From Brucella rhizosphaerae (GTDB lineage Bacteria > Pseudomonadota > Alphaproteobacteria > Rhizobiales > Rhizobiaceae), in contig NZ_NNRK01000035.1 of the NCBI RefSeq assembly GCF_002252475.1, positions 62,001 to 126,000 of the forward strand: 64,000 nucleotides of DNA, in the 5' to 3' direction. The notes under the pieces were generated by a model. The model did not search any database, was not told where the DNA came from, and worked only from the letters and a program-made list of their open reading frames with translations. Positions 9,701 to 18,400 of the stretch are shown piece by piece (positions within the stretch are counted from its first letter, which is position 1; every line of letters begins with the position of its first letter). The position numbers and the translations under genes are program-made.

Positions 9701-12200
9701 AACCATTACTGCCAGCGTGCCGGAAGGTGGCACGACCATCGAAATTCCGGTTGGCGAGGATTGGGGTGCCGGTGCCTATGTCACCGCGACGCTGTTTCGT
9801 CCCGGCGAGGCTATCGAAAGCCGTATGCCAGCACGCGCTATTGGTCTTAAATGGCTGAAGGTCGATCCTGCTGACAAGCAGCTTTCCGTCAAACTCGCTC
9901 CACCTGAAAAGATTGTACCACGCAGTACGCTTTCAATCCCCGTTTCGGTTGAAAATGCAGGTGGTGAGCAGGCCTATGTCATGGTTGCAGCCGTTGATGT
10001 TGGCATTCTCAACCTCACCCGTTATCAGCCACCGAGCCCGGAAAACTGGTTCTTCGGTCAACGCCAGCTCGGGCTTGAAATGCGTGATATGTATGGTCGC
10101 CTGATTGACGGCTCGCTCGGTATCACCGGCAAGCTGCGTACAGGTGGCGACGGCGGCAATATGGCAGCAGAAGGCACTCCGCCGACTGAAAAGCTGGTTG
10201 CGCTATTCTCCGGTCTGGTTGAACTTGATAGCGATGGCAAGGCCACCATCGAATTTGATGTGCCGCAGTTCAACGGTACTGCGCGTGTCATGGCTGTGGC
10301 CTGGACCAGGAAGGCGGTTGGTCATGCGGTCGCCGATGTTATCATCCGCGATCCGGTCGTTATTACCGCTGGTTTGCCGCGCTTCATGGCACCCGGCGAT
10401 CAGGCAAATATCCGCTTTGATGTCGCTAACACCGATGCGCCGGACGGCGATTACCGTCTGAGCTTGGAGACCACAGACAATCTCGGTGTCGAGGTTGGCT
10501 CCTATCCGGAAACAATCACACTCACCGGAGGCAAGCGGCAGTCGATAGCTGTGCCACTCAATGCGTTAGCCACGGGCGCTGGTGGTGTGACGATCCGGCT
10601 TTCCAATGATGCCGGCCTTTCGGTTGAACAGGCACTGGCAATGCCGGTGCGTCCGGTCGATCTGCCAGTTACCACCCGTCATGTGGTCAATCTTGCGGCA
10701 AATGGCGGAAGCCTGAAAGTCGATGGCGGGCTTTTGTCGGAGAGCTTGCTCGACGGTGCGTTTGTCAGTGTTGGCGTCACGCGCAGCGCGGCTTTCGACG
10801 TACCAGCCCTGCTGATGGCCCTTGATCGCTATCCTTATGGCTGCACCGAGCAGACCACCAGTCGCGCGCTTCCGCTGCTTTACTTGAGCGAAATGGCGGG
10901 AGGCACGGAGGCCACTGCAGGTCTTGAAAATCAGGAAGAGCTGAAAAAACGCGTTCAGGATTCTATCTTCCGCGTGCTTAACAACCAGTCGTCGAGCGGT
11001 TCTTTTGGCCTGTGGTCGCCGGGATCGGGTGATCTCTGGATGGACGCCTATGTGACCGACTTCCTCACGCGTGCTCGCGAAAAGGGTTATGACGTGCCGC
11101 AGCAGGCGATGCTTTCTGCATTGGCCAATCTGCAAAATGCACTGGGTTACACCACCGACGTCAAGGAACGTGGCAACGATATAGCTTATGCAATCTACGT
11201 GCTTGCGCGCAATAAGAAGGCTTCAGTCGGCGATCTTCGCTATTTCGCTGATACCCAGCTTGAGAACTTCGCAAGCCCGATGGCAACTGCACAGCTTGCC
11301 GCCGCACTGGCGCTTTATGGCGATCAGCAACGTTCAGAGCGCGTGTTCAATGCGTCGCTCGAGCTTGCAACCAGCACTTCAGGCTATAATTATAATCGCT
11401 CCGATTATGGTTCGCCGCTGCGTGATGGTGCAGCCATGCTGGCACTTGCAGCCGAAACCAAGCCCACTCCAAAAGTGCTGCCAGCACTGGTGACGCTGGT
11501 CGCGTTCCAGCGCGAAAACGCGCGTTATCTCAGCACACAGGATCAGGCTTGGATGCTGCTTGCAGCGCGTGGGCTTCAGGATGACAATGGCACGATCAGC
11601 CTTGATATCAACGGAACACAGCATGACGGCGCTTTCTCTGAGCGCTTGAATGGTGGAGCGCTTGAAGCTCAGCCTCTTGTCGTTACCAATAAGGGAAGTG
11701 GCTCGGTCGATGCGGTTGTGACGGCGGTTGCTCCCCCTGCGCAGTCGTTGCCGGCAGGTGGCGATGGTTTCAACATCGAACGTACTTATTATACGCTTGA
11801 TGGTGAACCGGCCAATGTTACCGGCGTCAGTCAGAATGAGCGCTATGTGGTTGTTCTGAAAATTGATGATCTGAAGGAATGGCAGTCACGTCTGCTTGTG
11901 ACCGATCTTCTGCCAGCTGGGTTCGAGATCGACAATCCGGGTCTCGTCTCCAGCGCTGATCTTGGCAATTTCTCGTGGCTCGAAAGCACCCAGGCAGCTC
12001 ATCTTGAGTTCCGCAACGATCGCTTTGTCGCAGCTTTCGACCGCTCCGCAGGCGAGAAAAAGCAGATCACACTGGCTTATGTCGTTCGTGCGGTGACGCC
12101 GGGGCTCTTTACCCATCCAGCGGCAACGGTCGAGGATATGTATCGTCCGCAATTCGCAGCGCGCACGGCAACGGGTATGATGGAGGTGGCCGCGCCTTAG
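6708..12200 (+). CDS. Bacterial alpha-2-macroglobulin with N-terminal PAN/Apple-like domain
   Basis: A 1830-residue secreted protease-trap protein (bacterial alpha-2-macroglobulin, YfhM-like). The signal peptide ends at 'SFSANA' and has no convincing lipobox, so a soluble periplasmic protein is likely. A Cys-rich segment at about residues 30-85 ('DQCKSICL', 'CLAFTYNPKVKWCF') looks like a PAN/Apple domain. A long run of macroglobulin beta domains follows, including 'YAWTERGIYRAGEVVHVGAL'. The thioester motif CTEQ is intact, with Cys1379 and Gln1382 inside 'YPYGCTEQ', followed by the alpha-toroid and receptor-like C-terminus. I chose ATG 6708, after AGAAGAG; an in-frame ATG at 6654 would put 18 non-signal residues ahead of the signal peptide. 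The pbpC gene downstream is the classic partner: the trap is thought to protect the envelope when it is breached. Confidence 0.93.
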   Translation: MSDRFNRLLLAFTTAFCLATSFSANAAETRRIETTPDSDYFGFDLRTEKNVSLDQCKSICLGDNSCLAFTYNPKVKWCFLKADFNKLNQSAGSIAGKVVTEAKAARGEDLGAAPAISFFASNLIDEARRLTKELGTLDSSESLRSLKSEAASAGLNGDPRTAMEKFRLAASMSSDDSEIWTGYALSAAATEPSNGQERAKLQRDATSASWFAYQTSRTKEDRSAALAVMAKALEKRELSRPALQAYEASLDLVNSASVRAAYEDLKARKGFRIIDNTVDNDNSSPRICAQFSEELVKSGVDYSSFIKLDNATPQAVEAKGRQICVEGLEHGRNYTVTFRQGLPAAIGETLPAPVNLSIYVQDRAPSVRFTGDSFVLPAKARRGIPLVSVNMDAAKVKLYRVGDRSLAQLLSGYQFLRQLDGYDISTVSEQMGAPVWEGEIEVAGNELNKEATTSFPVDEALPERKPGVYVLTAEPLVKKSDDEYGTRATQWFVVSDIGLSTYTGQDGINVFARSLESAEALKGVKLTLLARNNEVLGEATTDSDGRATFTPGLTRGTDGMVPAVLMASQNDDDFTFLDMARAGFDLSDRGVTGRAVPKALDLYAWTERGIYRAGEVVHVGALARDDTSTAIDDLPLTFIFTRPDGVEDRRLVSDSKMAGGHAIDLTLPTNAMRGTWNVSIYTDPKQPAIATQMFLVEDFVPDRIEFDLTSDKSEIAAGETADVTVDGRFLYGAPAAGLALEGEVTLSTKRQWDRFKGYYFGLADEDQGEATRLPLDNLPKAGDDGKATFPVAVDELPSTTRLINAAVTVRMRETGGRAVERKLDIAIQPESDLIGIRPDFSGDEVPQGGTAKFSVIASDNKGDRKALDGAQWSLVKIERNYQWYRSGNSWNYEPVTFTKAVSSGKIDLKTDTEAEITLPVDWGRYRLEIETADASGPTSSYEFDAGWYVSSTSTETPDGLEIALDKEHYAVGDTAELKISPRFAGELLITIGAEKLLKTITASVPEGGTTIEIPVGEDWGAGAYVTATLFRPGEAIESRMPARAIGLKWLKVDPADKQLSVKLAPPEKIVPRSTLSIPVSVENAGGEQAYVMVAAVDVGILNLTRYQPPSPENWFFGQRQLGLEMRDMYGRLIDGSLGITGKLRTGGDGGNMAAEGTPPTEKLVALFSGLVELDSDGKATIEFDVPQFNGTARVMAVAWTRKAVGHAVADVIIRDPVVITAGLPRFMAPGDQANIRFDVANTDAPDGDYRLSLETTDNLGVEVGSYPETITLTGGKRQSIAVPLNALATGAGGVTIRLSNDAGLSVEQALAMPVRPVDLPVTTRHVVNLAANGGSLKVDGGLLSESLLDGAFVSVGVTRSAAFDVPALLMALDRYPYGCTEQTTSRALPLLYLSEMAGGTEATAGLENQEELKKRVQDSIFRVLNNQSSSGSFGLWSPGSGDLWMDAYVTDFLTRAREKGYDVPQQAMLSALANLQNALGYTTDVKERGNDIAYAIYVLARNKKASVGDLRYFADTQLENFASPMATAQLAAALALYGDQQRSERVFNASLELATSTSGYNYNRSDYGSPLRDGAAMLALAAETKPTPKVLPALVTLVAFQRENARYLSTQDQAWMLLAARGLQDDNGTISLDINGTQHDGAFSERLNGGALEAQPLVVTNKGSGSVDAVVTAVAPPAQSLPAGGDGFNIERTYYTLDGEPANVTGVSQNERYVVVLKIDDLKEWQSRLLVTDLLPAGFEIDNPGLVSSADLGNFSWLESTQAAHLEFRNDRFVAAFDRSAGEKKQITLAYVVRAVTPGLFTHPAATVEDMYRPQFAARTATGMMEVAAP

Positions 12201-12239
12201 AGCGCGTTTCGATCTGATTGAATCAGATCGGCGCTCTAA
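12197..12239. repeat. Interspersed palindromic repeat, copy B
   Basis: Same family as 5444-5488. Outer arms TTAGAGCGC (12197-12205) and GCGCTCTAA (12231-12239) enclose inner arms GATCTGATT (12211-12219) and AATCAGATC (12221-12229). The left arm contains the TAG stop codon of the macroglobulin gene. Confidence 0.8.
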
Positions 12240-12253
12240 ACCCTTTTATTTTA

Positions 12254-12298
12254 AGCATAATCTTATCGATCCTCGTTTCACTCCGGTCGGATTATGCT
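12254..12298. repeat. Palindromic repeat with AGCATAATC arms
   Basis: Inverted repeat AGCATAATC (12254-12262) and GATTATGCT (12290-12298) directly after copy B. It forms part of a three-hairpin array in the macroglobulin-pbpC gap. Confidence 0.65.
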
Positions 12299-12301
12299 CT
12301 A

Positions 12302-12350
12302 AGCCATGATCCCGAAAATTGGGAACCGGCTTTCGGACAAGTTCATGGCT
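12302..12350. repeat. Palindromic repeat with AGCCATGA arms
   Basis: Outer arms AGCCATGA (12302-12309) and TCATGGCT (12343-12350) surround a 'TCCCGAAAA...GGAACCGGCTTTCGGA' core. Its layout resembles the TCCCAAAA...TTTTGGGA elements at 19384 and 34501, so they are probably related. It ends 14 bases before the pbpC start. Confidence 0.65.
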
Positions 12351-12364
12351 AGACAGGTAGAAAC

Positions 12365-14476
12365 GTGGCTAAGCAAATGAAAAGGCGCTGGAAAATAGCC
12401 ATTGGCGGTGCCGTATGTCTCTGTACCGCATTGCTTGGTGTGGTGGGGCTTGGTGTGGTGGCGGTTAATTGGCTCGACCGCGCCTATCCTCCGCCATTGC
12501 CTGAACGGCTGACGATTTCCACCGAAGTCATGGATCGCGATGGTGCTTTGCTGCGCGCCTATGCAACGCCGGACGGCTATTGGCGGCTCAATACGCGGAT
12601 CGAGGACGTCGATCCGAAATTCGTGAAAATGCTGATCGCCTATGAGGACAAGCGGTTCTACGATCATGGCGGCATCGATTTCCGGGCGCTGTTGCGCGCT
12701 GCAACACAGCTTGCAGGCAGTGGGCGCATTGTGTCCGGCGGCTCGACGCTTTCCATGCAGCTTGCCCGTCTTATCGAACCGCGTGAAAGCCGCAGCTTCG
12801 GTTCCAAATTCCGGCAGCTGGCGCGTGCGATCCAGATCGAACGGCGACTGAGCAAGCCGGAAATTCTCGAACGCTATCTGACACTCGCCCCCTATGGCGG
12901 CAATCTTGAAGGGGTACGTTCGGCCTCCCTTGCTTATTTTGGCAAGGAACCGCTGCGCCTGACCACATCGGAGGCAGCTCTTCTGGTGGCTTTGCCGCAA
13001 TTGCCAGAACGTCGCCGTCCTGATCGCGAGATGAAAAACGCTGTTGCGGCGCGTGATCGTGTGCTCAAACGCATGGTTTCATCTGATGTGTTCACGGACG
13101 AGGAAGCCGAACGTGCATCGCGTGAACGCATATCCGGTACGCGCCATCCGCTGCCAGCGCTCGCGGCCCACTTTGCCGACCTTGCTTTGAAGCAGGCACC
13201 AACCGAAGCACGTCACCACTTAACGCTTAAAAAGTCGGTGCAGGCGGGGCTCGAAGCGGTTGCACGCGATGCAGCCGCAAAGCTTGGGACAAAAGTATCT
13301 GTTGCCATGGTGCTGGCCGACAGCCGCAACGGTAATATTCTGGGCGAGGTGGGATCGGCTGATTATTTCGATGGCAAGCGTCAGGGCTGGATTGACATGA
13401 CCCGCGCCGTGCGCTCGCCCGGCTCGACGCTTAAACCCTTTATCTATGGGCTGGCTTTCGAGCAGGGACTGATTGCACAGGAAACCATTATCGAGGACCG
13501 CCCGCAGGACTTCGCCGGGTATCGTCCGCGCAATTTCGACATGAGTTATCAGGGCGATGTCAGCATCCGTCAGGCGCTGCAAATGTCGCTGAATGTCCCG
13601 ACCATCAGCCTGCTGGATGCTGTTGGCCCTGCGCGGCTGACCACGCGCATCCGTCAGGCAGCGGTCAATCTGCAATTGCCGAAAGGCGAAGCGCCGGGCC
13701 TTGCCATCGGACTTGGCGGCGCTGGCATCAGCCTGCGCGATCTGGTGCAGCTTTATACCGGGCTTGCCAATGGCGGTCGCGGTGCAGCACTGCGTGACGG
13801 CACGGAAGGTTCCGAGCCAGTACAGCCGTCTGGCCCCATTCTGAGTGAGCAGGCTTCGTGGCAGATCGGCGATATTCTCGCCGGTGTCGTGCCGCCGCAA
13901 GGGGCGAAGCGTCTCGGCCTCGCATATAAAACCGGCACGTCCTACGGTTATCGCGATGCATGGTCGGTTGGTTATGACGGCCGCTATGTGCTCGGTGTCT
14001 GGGTCGGTCGCGCCGATGGCGGCTCTGTGCCGGGTCTCGCCGGTTATGTTTCGGCGGCACCTATCCTGTTTGAAGCCTTTGTGCGTTCCGGGGTTGCCTC
14101 GGTGCCACTGCCGCGTGCACCCGCTGGTGCGTTTCGCACGACCCGTGCTGATCTTCCTGTCACGCAGATACGCTTTTCATCGGCGAGCGATCCTTTGCCA
14201 GTTCTCAAAGCTGCAACGGAACCCGCACCACGCATAGTGTTCCCGCCCGATGGCGCGCATGTGGAACTTAAAGCGCTGACCGATAATGCATCGCCGCTGG
14301 TGTTAAAATTACAGGGTGGGCGTGCACCCTTCCACTGGCTTGCCAATGGCAAACCGATATCCGAACCCAATCGTCGCCGTACGGCAACCTGGCTGCCAGA
14401 TGGGACCGGCTATTCGACATTGACGGTTGTTGACGCAGGTGGCCGTGCTGCAAGTGTGAAAGTGTTCATAGAATGA
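12365..14476 (+). CDS. pbpC: Penicillin-binding protein 1C (peptidoglycan glycosyltransferase/transpeptidase)
   Basis: A 703-residue bifunctional class A PBP of the PbpC subfamily. One N-terminal membrane helix is at about residues 10-35. The GT51 glycosyltransferase domain has its catalytic Glu at residue 94 in 'YEDKRFYDHGG' and the 'SGGSTLSMQLARL' motif. The transpeptidase has SxxK at 354-357 (STLK) and KTG at 522-524. A C-terminal beta domain of about 90 residues (BiPBP_C type, 'HWLANGKPI') ends the protein. The start is GTG 12365 after AGGTAG; ATG 12377 is a possible alternative. It follows the macroglobulin gene on the same strand, the usual pairing. It polymerises and cross-links peptidoglycan in the periplasm. 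Confidence 0.95.
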   Translation: MAKQMKRRWKIAIGGAVCLCTALLGVVGLGVVAVNWLDRAYPPPLPERLTISTEVMDRDGALLRAYATPDGYWRLNTRIEDVDPKFVKMLIAYEDKRFYDHGGIDFRALLRAATQLAGSGRIVSGGSTLSMQLARLIEPRESRSFGSKFRQLARAIQIERRLSKPEILERYLTLAPYGGNLEGVRSASLAYFGKEPLRLTTSEAALLVALPQLPERRRPDREMKNAVAARDRVLKRMVSSDVFTDEEAERASRERISGTRHPLPALAAHFADLALKQAPTEARHHLTLKKSVQAGLEAVARDAAAKLGTKVSVAMVLADSRNGNILGEVGSADYFDGKRQGWIDMTRAVRSPGSTLKPFIYGLAFEQGLIAQETIIEDRPQDFAGYRPRNFDMSYQGDVSIRQALQMSLNVPTISLLDAVGPARLTTRIRQAAVNLQLPKGEAPGLAIGLGGAGISLRDLVQLYTGLANGGRGAALRDGTEGSEPVQPSGPILSEQASWQIGDILAGVVPPQGAKRLGLAYKTGTSYGYRDAWSVGYDGRYVLGVWVGRADGGSVPGLAGYVSAAPILFEAFVRSGVASVPLPRAPAGAFRTTRADLPVTQIRFSSASDPLPVLKAATEPAPRIVFPPDGAHVELKALTDNASPLVLKLQGGRAPFHWLANGKPISEPNRRRTATWLPDGTGYSTLTVVDAGGRAASVKVFIE

Positions 14477-14531
14477 GCCTCTTTTATCAGAGTGACTTCA
14501 AAACACGACTATCGATAAACTGGAGATATTG

Positions 14532-14876
14532 ATGCGCATTCGTCCTCTTCTGATAGTCTTTGCCCTTTCGTTGCCCGTATTCTCGACCGCAACGGCGCAA
14601 GCCGCCGACAGCTGCGTTGCCGACGCTGTTCAAAAGGCGAAGCAGCTTTTGCTCCTGCAAAGCGACAATGACGACCGTACGGAAATCGATGCTCCTACTT
14701 TCAAGAAGACTGGCACTATCAAGGCCTTGCGTGGCAAGGGGAAATTCGATGTTATCGAAGGGCTGGGCTATGTCTATAAGGGTGAATATCGCCTTCGCCT
14801 TTATTATGCGGAAATCGGCGGCGACTGCGTTCTGATGGGACAGGAAGTGGTTGAATATGCGGACCCGTTTTCCTGA
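14532..14876 (+). CDS. Small secreted protein of unknown function
   Basis: A 114-residue protein with a clear signal peptide ('LLIVFALSLPVFSTATAQAA', cleaved near residue 25). The mature part of about 90 residues has two Cys (in 'DSCVADA' and 'GDCVLMG') that could form a disulfide. It has no family that I recognise. ATG 14532 is preceded by GGAG at correct spacing. It lies 55 bases after pbpC and 19 bases before the next secreted protein, so it may belong to the same envelope transcript. Confidence 0.7.
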   Translation: MRIRPLLIVFALSLPVFSTATAQAADSCVADAVQKAKQLLLLQSDNDDRTEIDAPTFKKTGTIKALRGKGKFDVIEGLGYVYKGEYRLRLYYAEIGGDCVLMGQEVVEYADPFS

Positions 14877-14895
14877 TAGGCTGGAGGTAAATTAT

Positions 14896-15555
14896 ATGAT
14901 GAAGACAGTTTTAGCATCTGCGCTTTCACTTACTCTTTTTGCAACGACATTTGCCAATGGAGCCAGCAATCAGGCCGAGGTTCCGTCTGGGGCTACGGCC
15001 TGCAATTTCAATGCGTGGACCAACAGCAGTAAATCCGCGATTGAGGTGCGTGAAGCGCCGTCTGCCGGGGCCCAACTCGTGGGGCAAATACCGGCAGTTT
15101 CCGCTGCCGGAGAAGCTGAATATGCCTACAGCGTCAGCTTTGACGTGCTCGAAGCCAAAGACGGTTGGTTGAAAATAACCAATGCAAGTGACGCCTATAA
15201 TGAAGAGAGCGACGACTATGTTCCGCGCGAGGTCTATAAGGGCGAAGGCTGGATAAAATCAGACGAAGCCAGAGTTGGCATTCAGTCGGCGCGTGGCTTT
15301 TTAAAGCCTGACGCTGAAAGCGAGCGGCTGCTTGATATTGGCAGCGACTGGCTGACCGAAATGGGCCGGATCAATAACATTCTCGCCTGCCACGAAAATT
15401 GGGTGCTGCTGGATTATACAGTGCTACGCAAGCGAATGGCGGGTGAAGAGCTGGTCGAACTTGCCAGCGGTGAACAGTTGGCCGGGCGTGCCTGGTTTCG
15501 AGGCCTGTGTTCCAATGCAGAAACGACCTGCGATATGAAGTCAGTTGATCAGTAA
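14896..15555 (+). CDS. Secreted protein with SH3-like domain
   Basis: A 219-residue secreted protein. Residues 1-20 form a signal peptide ('LASALSLTLFATTFANGA'). The segment 'VREAPSAGAQLVGQIPA...FDVLEAKDGWLKITNA...GWIKSDE' is a bacterial SH3-like fold, often a cell-wall-binding module. The C-terminal part has Cys residues ('GLCSNAETTCDM') and no recognisable catalytic motif. ATG 14896 follows GGAGGT; the reading frame is open further upstream but without a ribosome site. It is positioned between two other secreted proteins downstream of pbpC. Confidence 0.75.
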   Translation: MMKTVLASALSLTLFATTFANGASNQAEVPSGATACNFNAWTNSSKSAIEVREAPSAGAQLVGQIPAVSAAGEAEYAYSVSFDVLEAKDGWLKITNASDAYNEESDDYVPREVYKGEGWIKSDEARVGIQSARGFLKPDAESERLLDIGSDWLTEMGRINNILACHENWVLLDYTVLRKRMAGEELVELASGEQLAGRAWFRGLCSNAETTCDMKSVDQ

Positions 15556-15571
15556 CTTTCAGGTATTTGAC

Positions 15572-16411
15572 ATGAATTTGAAATTATCCGCTCTGCGCCT
15601 TTCCGTTCTGGCTGCTCTGTGTGCTTTGTCCGCACCGGCATTGGCAATTGATTGCAGCAAGGCACAAACACCAAGCGAAAAGCTGATCTGCTCCAGCAAA
15701 TCGCTTCAGAAAGCCGATAGCAGGCTGAATAAAACCTATGCGGCAACGCTGAAGGCTGCTCCCGATGAGGAAATCCGCACTATGCTGGTAACGAGCCAGA
15801 AGCGTTGGATTGCAGCGCGCGACAAGGCGCTCGAAGGCATTATTGGGGAGCCCGATAATGCACCGGATGATAAAAGTGCTGCGCAAGTTGCCAATGATAT
15901 GATTGCCGAACGCACAGCGCAACTTGAGGAAAAGGGCAGAACCAACCTCATCGAAGTGGCACGCAAACAGCAGGCTTTTCTCAAGCAGTTCAGTGGCGGC
16001 GACTACGCGGGCTATGAGACATTATGTGAAATGCTGCCGCCTGATCAGACCTACAACTGCTTTCCAACGCGCCATTATCAGAATGGTGATCGTGTGTGCA
16101 GCGTAGAGGAATATTGGGCGACCAATACCGGTTACACCAAGCGCTTTATTGCCGATATCGTCGATGGAAAACCAAAGCTGATTGCCAGCTGTTCATTCAA
16201 TGGCGACGATAATATGTGCCCGACTTCAAGTGACGACGCACAGAGCTGGAACGTGAAGCCAGAAGCGCAGTCAGCTCTTTACAGTTCCAGGCCGGCACTG
16301 AAGCTCGATGGTGAAGTCAACGATAGCAGCGACTATGACTGGCTTAAGACCTGCCTGACGGACAAGAGTTTTCCACTCGCTGATCCGACCAGTTCCGGCG
16401 TTGCGGATTAA
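15572..16411 (+). CDS. Secreted LprI/DUF1311-domain protein
   Basis: A 279-residue secreted protein. After a signal peptide ('LSVLAALCALSAPALA') comes a lysozyme-inhibitor LprI-like (DUF1311) domain: 'IDCSKAQTPSEKLICSSKSLQKADSRLN' through 'QKRWIAARD', with the conserved Cys pair and the Trp motif. The C-terminal half has several more Cys and no assigned domain. ATG 15572 was chosen over the ORF start at 15545 because it gives an intact signal peptide after CAGG. LprI-domain proteins can block host lysozyme; whether this one does is unknown. It ends five bases from the convergent gene. Confidence 0.75.
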   Translation: MNLKLSALRLSVLAALCALSAPALAIDCSKAQTPSEKLICSSKSLQKADSRLNKTYAATLKAAPDEEIRTMLVTSQKRWIAARDKALEGIIGEPDNAPDDKSAAQVANDMIAERTAQLEEKGRTNLIEVARKQQAFLKQFSGGDYAGYETLCEMLPPDQTYNCFPTRHYQNGDRVCSVEEYWATNTGYTKRFIADIVDGKPKLIASCSFNGDDNMCPTSSDDAQSWNVKPEAQSALYSSRPALKLDGEVNDSSDYDWLKTCLTDKSFPLADPTSSGVAD

Positions 16412-16416
16412 TCTGT

Positions 16417-18150
16417 TCACGATCTGGCAGTTTGTAATTCGGTTTGGCGGAAAGCTTTTTGGCTTTCCGCAGACAGCATCCCAAGACGATATTTGCGATA
16501 GGCGACAAAGCCTGAAAGATAGTGCTCGACATCATCAATGCGCACACGAAAAGCATGGTGGCGAATGAAGAAACTGCCTTCGATCTTTGCGGGATTGGCA
16601 TAAAACATTGCAAGTTCGGGCCAGAAATGGCCATTGAGCAGATGATGCGCGCGCCGTTCCAGCGCGAAATAGAACTTCTTGAGATCGACATCAGCCATAA
16701 GCGGTTCGAGCTTTGGATCGGCCTCGATCCGCTTGATCATCTGCTGTGCTGCCATCATCAGCTCAAGCAATGTCGGGAAGGTGGTGATGCGGTTGCTGAC
16801 AAAATCCAGATAGTCCGCAAAATTTTTGATACCGAATTCGTAATATTTCTGTTCCGGCCGATAGCGGGTCAGTTCATTCACGGCATAGGAAAGCCAGTGA
16901 TCATGCGCTTTCCAGTGGTCTGCTTCGATGAAATGGTTGAATGCTTTTTCGACTGCTTCCAGCCATCGGGCGTCTTGGGTTCGTGAATCGTGGGTTAGTA
17001 AATAAAGCCGCATCAGTCCAAAAGCAGCCTCGCCATCATAATAGATGATGCGGAAGGGTTCTTTGACGCTTAGCGATGGATAATTGAGGACGTGGCTGAA
17101 TTTGCCTGTCTCCTGATCCTGCATATGCAAAATGCCGAGTGCAAGCTTTTCCAGCAAAGGCAGATATCGATCCGAACCGGTCAGTTCGCTATATTTGACC
17201 AGAGCCAGCAGACAGACGGCATTACCGCCCAGTTTGATTTCTCCGTTCTCTTCCGTAAGAAAAGCCAGCTCTGCGTTGCCTTTGGTGGCTGTCTTGATGA
17301 GCGTTTCGGTGAGATGAGATAGACCGCGTTCAATGGCGGCTTTCAACGTTGTGTCTTGAGTGACTTCCCAGGATTCGAGCATCGCATAGAGCGTGCTCGT
17401 ATGGCGCAGAGTGTTGTAAGTCTTGATCTCATTGTCGAAGCAGGGATGCCAGCCATAGATAAAGCGCCCGGCCTCATCCACCTGGCTCGCAAGGAAGCGA
17501 CTGCCCCGTTCAATCAACCCGTCGATATCAGCTAAATCCATCATCTCGATGGTTCGGCGGCCTGCATTGGGGCCAGCGCCCGCAATCTGATGGAGGGTAT
17601 CGTCGTCGCTGGTTGTAAACAGCGCCTGCGTCGAGAAAATATGAAATTCTTCCACATCCGACACCGAGGTTTTCTCAAACCCGCGAGCGCGCTTCGCATA
17701 ACGGTTGAAGTTCGCCTCATTGAGAACAGCGTTCGGGATTGAAGGGCCGCCATAGAGCATGGCATTTCCATTCAGCTCTGTTTCAAGGAAAGCGGTTTGA
17801 AACCGGGCGTCGAGTGAAATGCCGTAACGGAAGTAATTGCGTTTGACTTGCCGGAGACGTTTGATCAGTTCTTGCTTGTCGATCTGTTCGGTGCTTTCCA
17901 CCCAATCGATCCGTAGCCACCTGATATCTACCTTCGACTTGGCAATTGCCTGCCGCAGCTTTTCCAGTCCTGCGTTCCAGCAATCTTTAAAAGTCGAAGC
18001 TGTGACGGTCAGTGTCTGCGCGCGGGATTTGGTGTCTGTGAAAGAAAAGAAGAGAATAAAGGATGGTGTTTGCCCATCGAGTGGCCTGATATCTTGTTCA
18101 AGTGCCTTATGAACACGTGAAAGCATGTTCTGCAGCTTGTCTGATACCAT
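16417..18150 (-). CDS. Protein of unknown function with six-hairpin glycosidase-like region
   Basis: A 577-residue, probably cytoplasmic protein with no signal peptide. About residues 1-180 form a separate domain rich in Lys and Arg ('LRQAIAKSKVDIRWLRIDWV', 'NYFRYGISLDARFQTAF'). Residues 200-560 consist of repeated helical pairs ('FLASQVDEAGRFIYGWHP', 'YNTLRHTSTLYAMLESWE', 'YYDGEAAFGLMRLYL'), the look of an alpha/alpha toroid as in six-hairpin glycosidases and epimerases. I do not recognise the exact family, and catalytic acids cannot be assigned by eye. ATG 18150 follows GGGAGA. It is convergent with the secreted-protein genes and stands alone on its strand. Confidence 0.7.
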   Translation of the reverse strand: MVSDKLQNMLSRVHKALEQDIRPLDGQTPSFILFFSFTDTKSRAQTLTVTASTFKDCWNAGLEKLRQAIAKSKVDIRWLRIDWVESTEQIDKQELIKRLRQVKRNYFRYGISLDARFQTAFLETELNGNAMLYGGPSIPNAVLNEANFNRYAKRARGFEKTSVSDVEEFHIFSTQALFTTSDDDTLHQIAGAGPNAGRRTIEMMDLADIDGLIERGSRFLASQVDEAGRFIYGWHPCFDNEIKTYNTLRHTSTLYAMLESWEVTQDTTLKAAIERGLSHLTETLIKTATKGNAELAFLTEENGEIKLGGNAVCLLALVKYSELTGSDRYLPLLEKLALGILHMQDQETGKFSHVLNYPSLSVKEPFRIIYYDGEAAFGLMRLYLLTHDSRTQDARWLEAVEKAFNHFIEADHWKAHDHWLSYAVNELTRYRPEQKYYEFGIKNFADYLDFVSNRITTFPTLLELMMAAQQMIKRIEADPKLEPLMADVDLKKFYFALERRAHHLLNGHFWPELAMFYANPAKIEGSFFIRHHAFRVRIDDVEHYLSGFVAYRKYRLGMLSAESQKAFRQTELQTARS

Positions 18151-18400
18151 GCCAGCATCTCCCTATGTGTTTTCAAATCTTTCGGCATGCGTTTTAAAGG
18201 CAGCCACAATCTCACATATCTCCCGCATATCATTTATGCTGGGGTGAACTATTGATGGCAAGCCCGATTAGAGCGTGCAGCCTTTGGTATTTGTGCATGA
18301 CTTGCGCCTTTTCGTATTTGTGTATGGCTTGCGACATGGCATGGAAGTTTGCCAAAACCGACGCTATGTTCGGCGGCAATTGCAATCGTGGAGAACTCCA

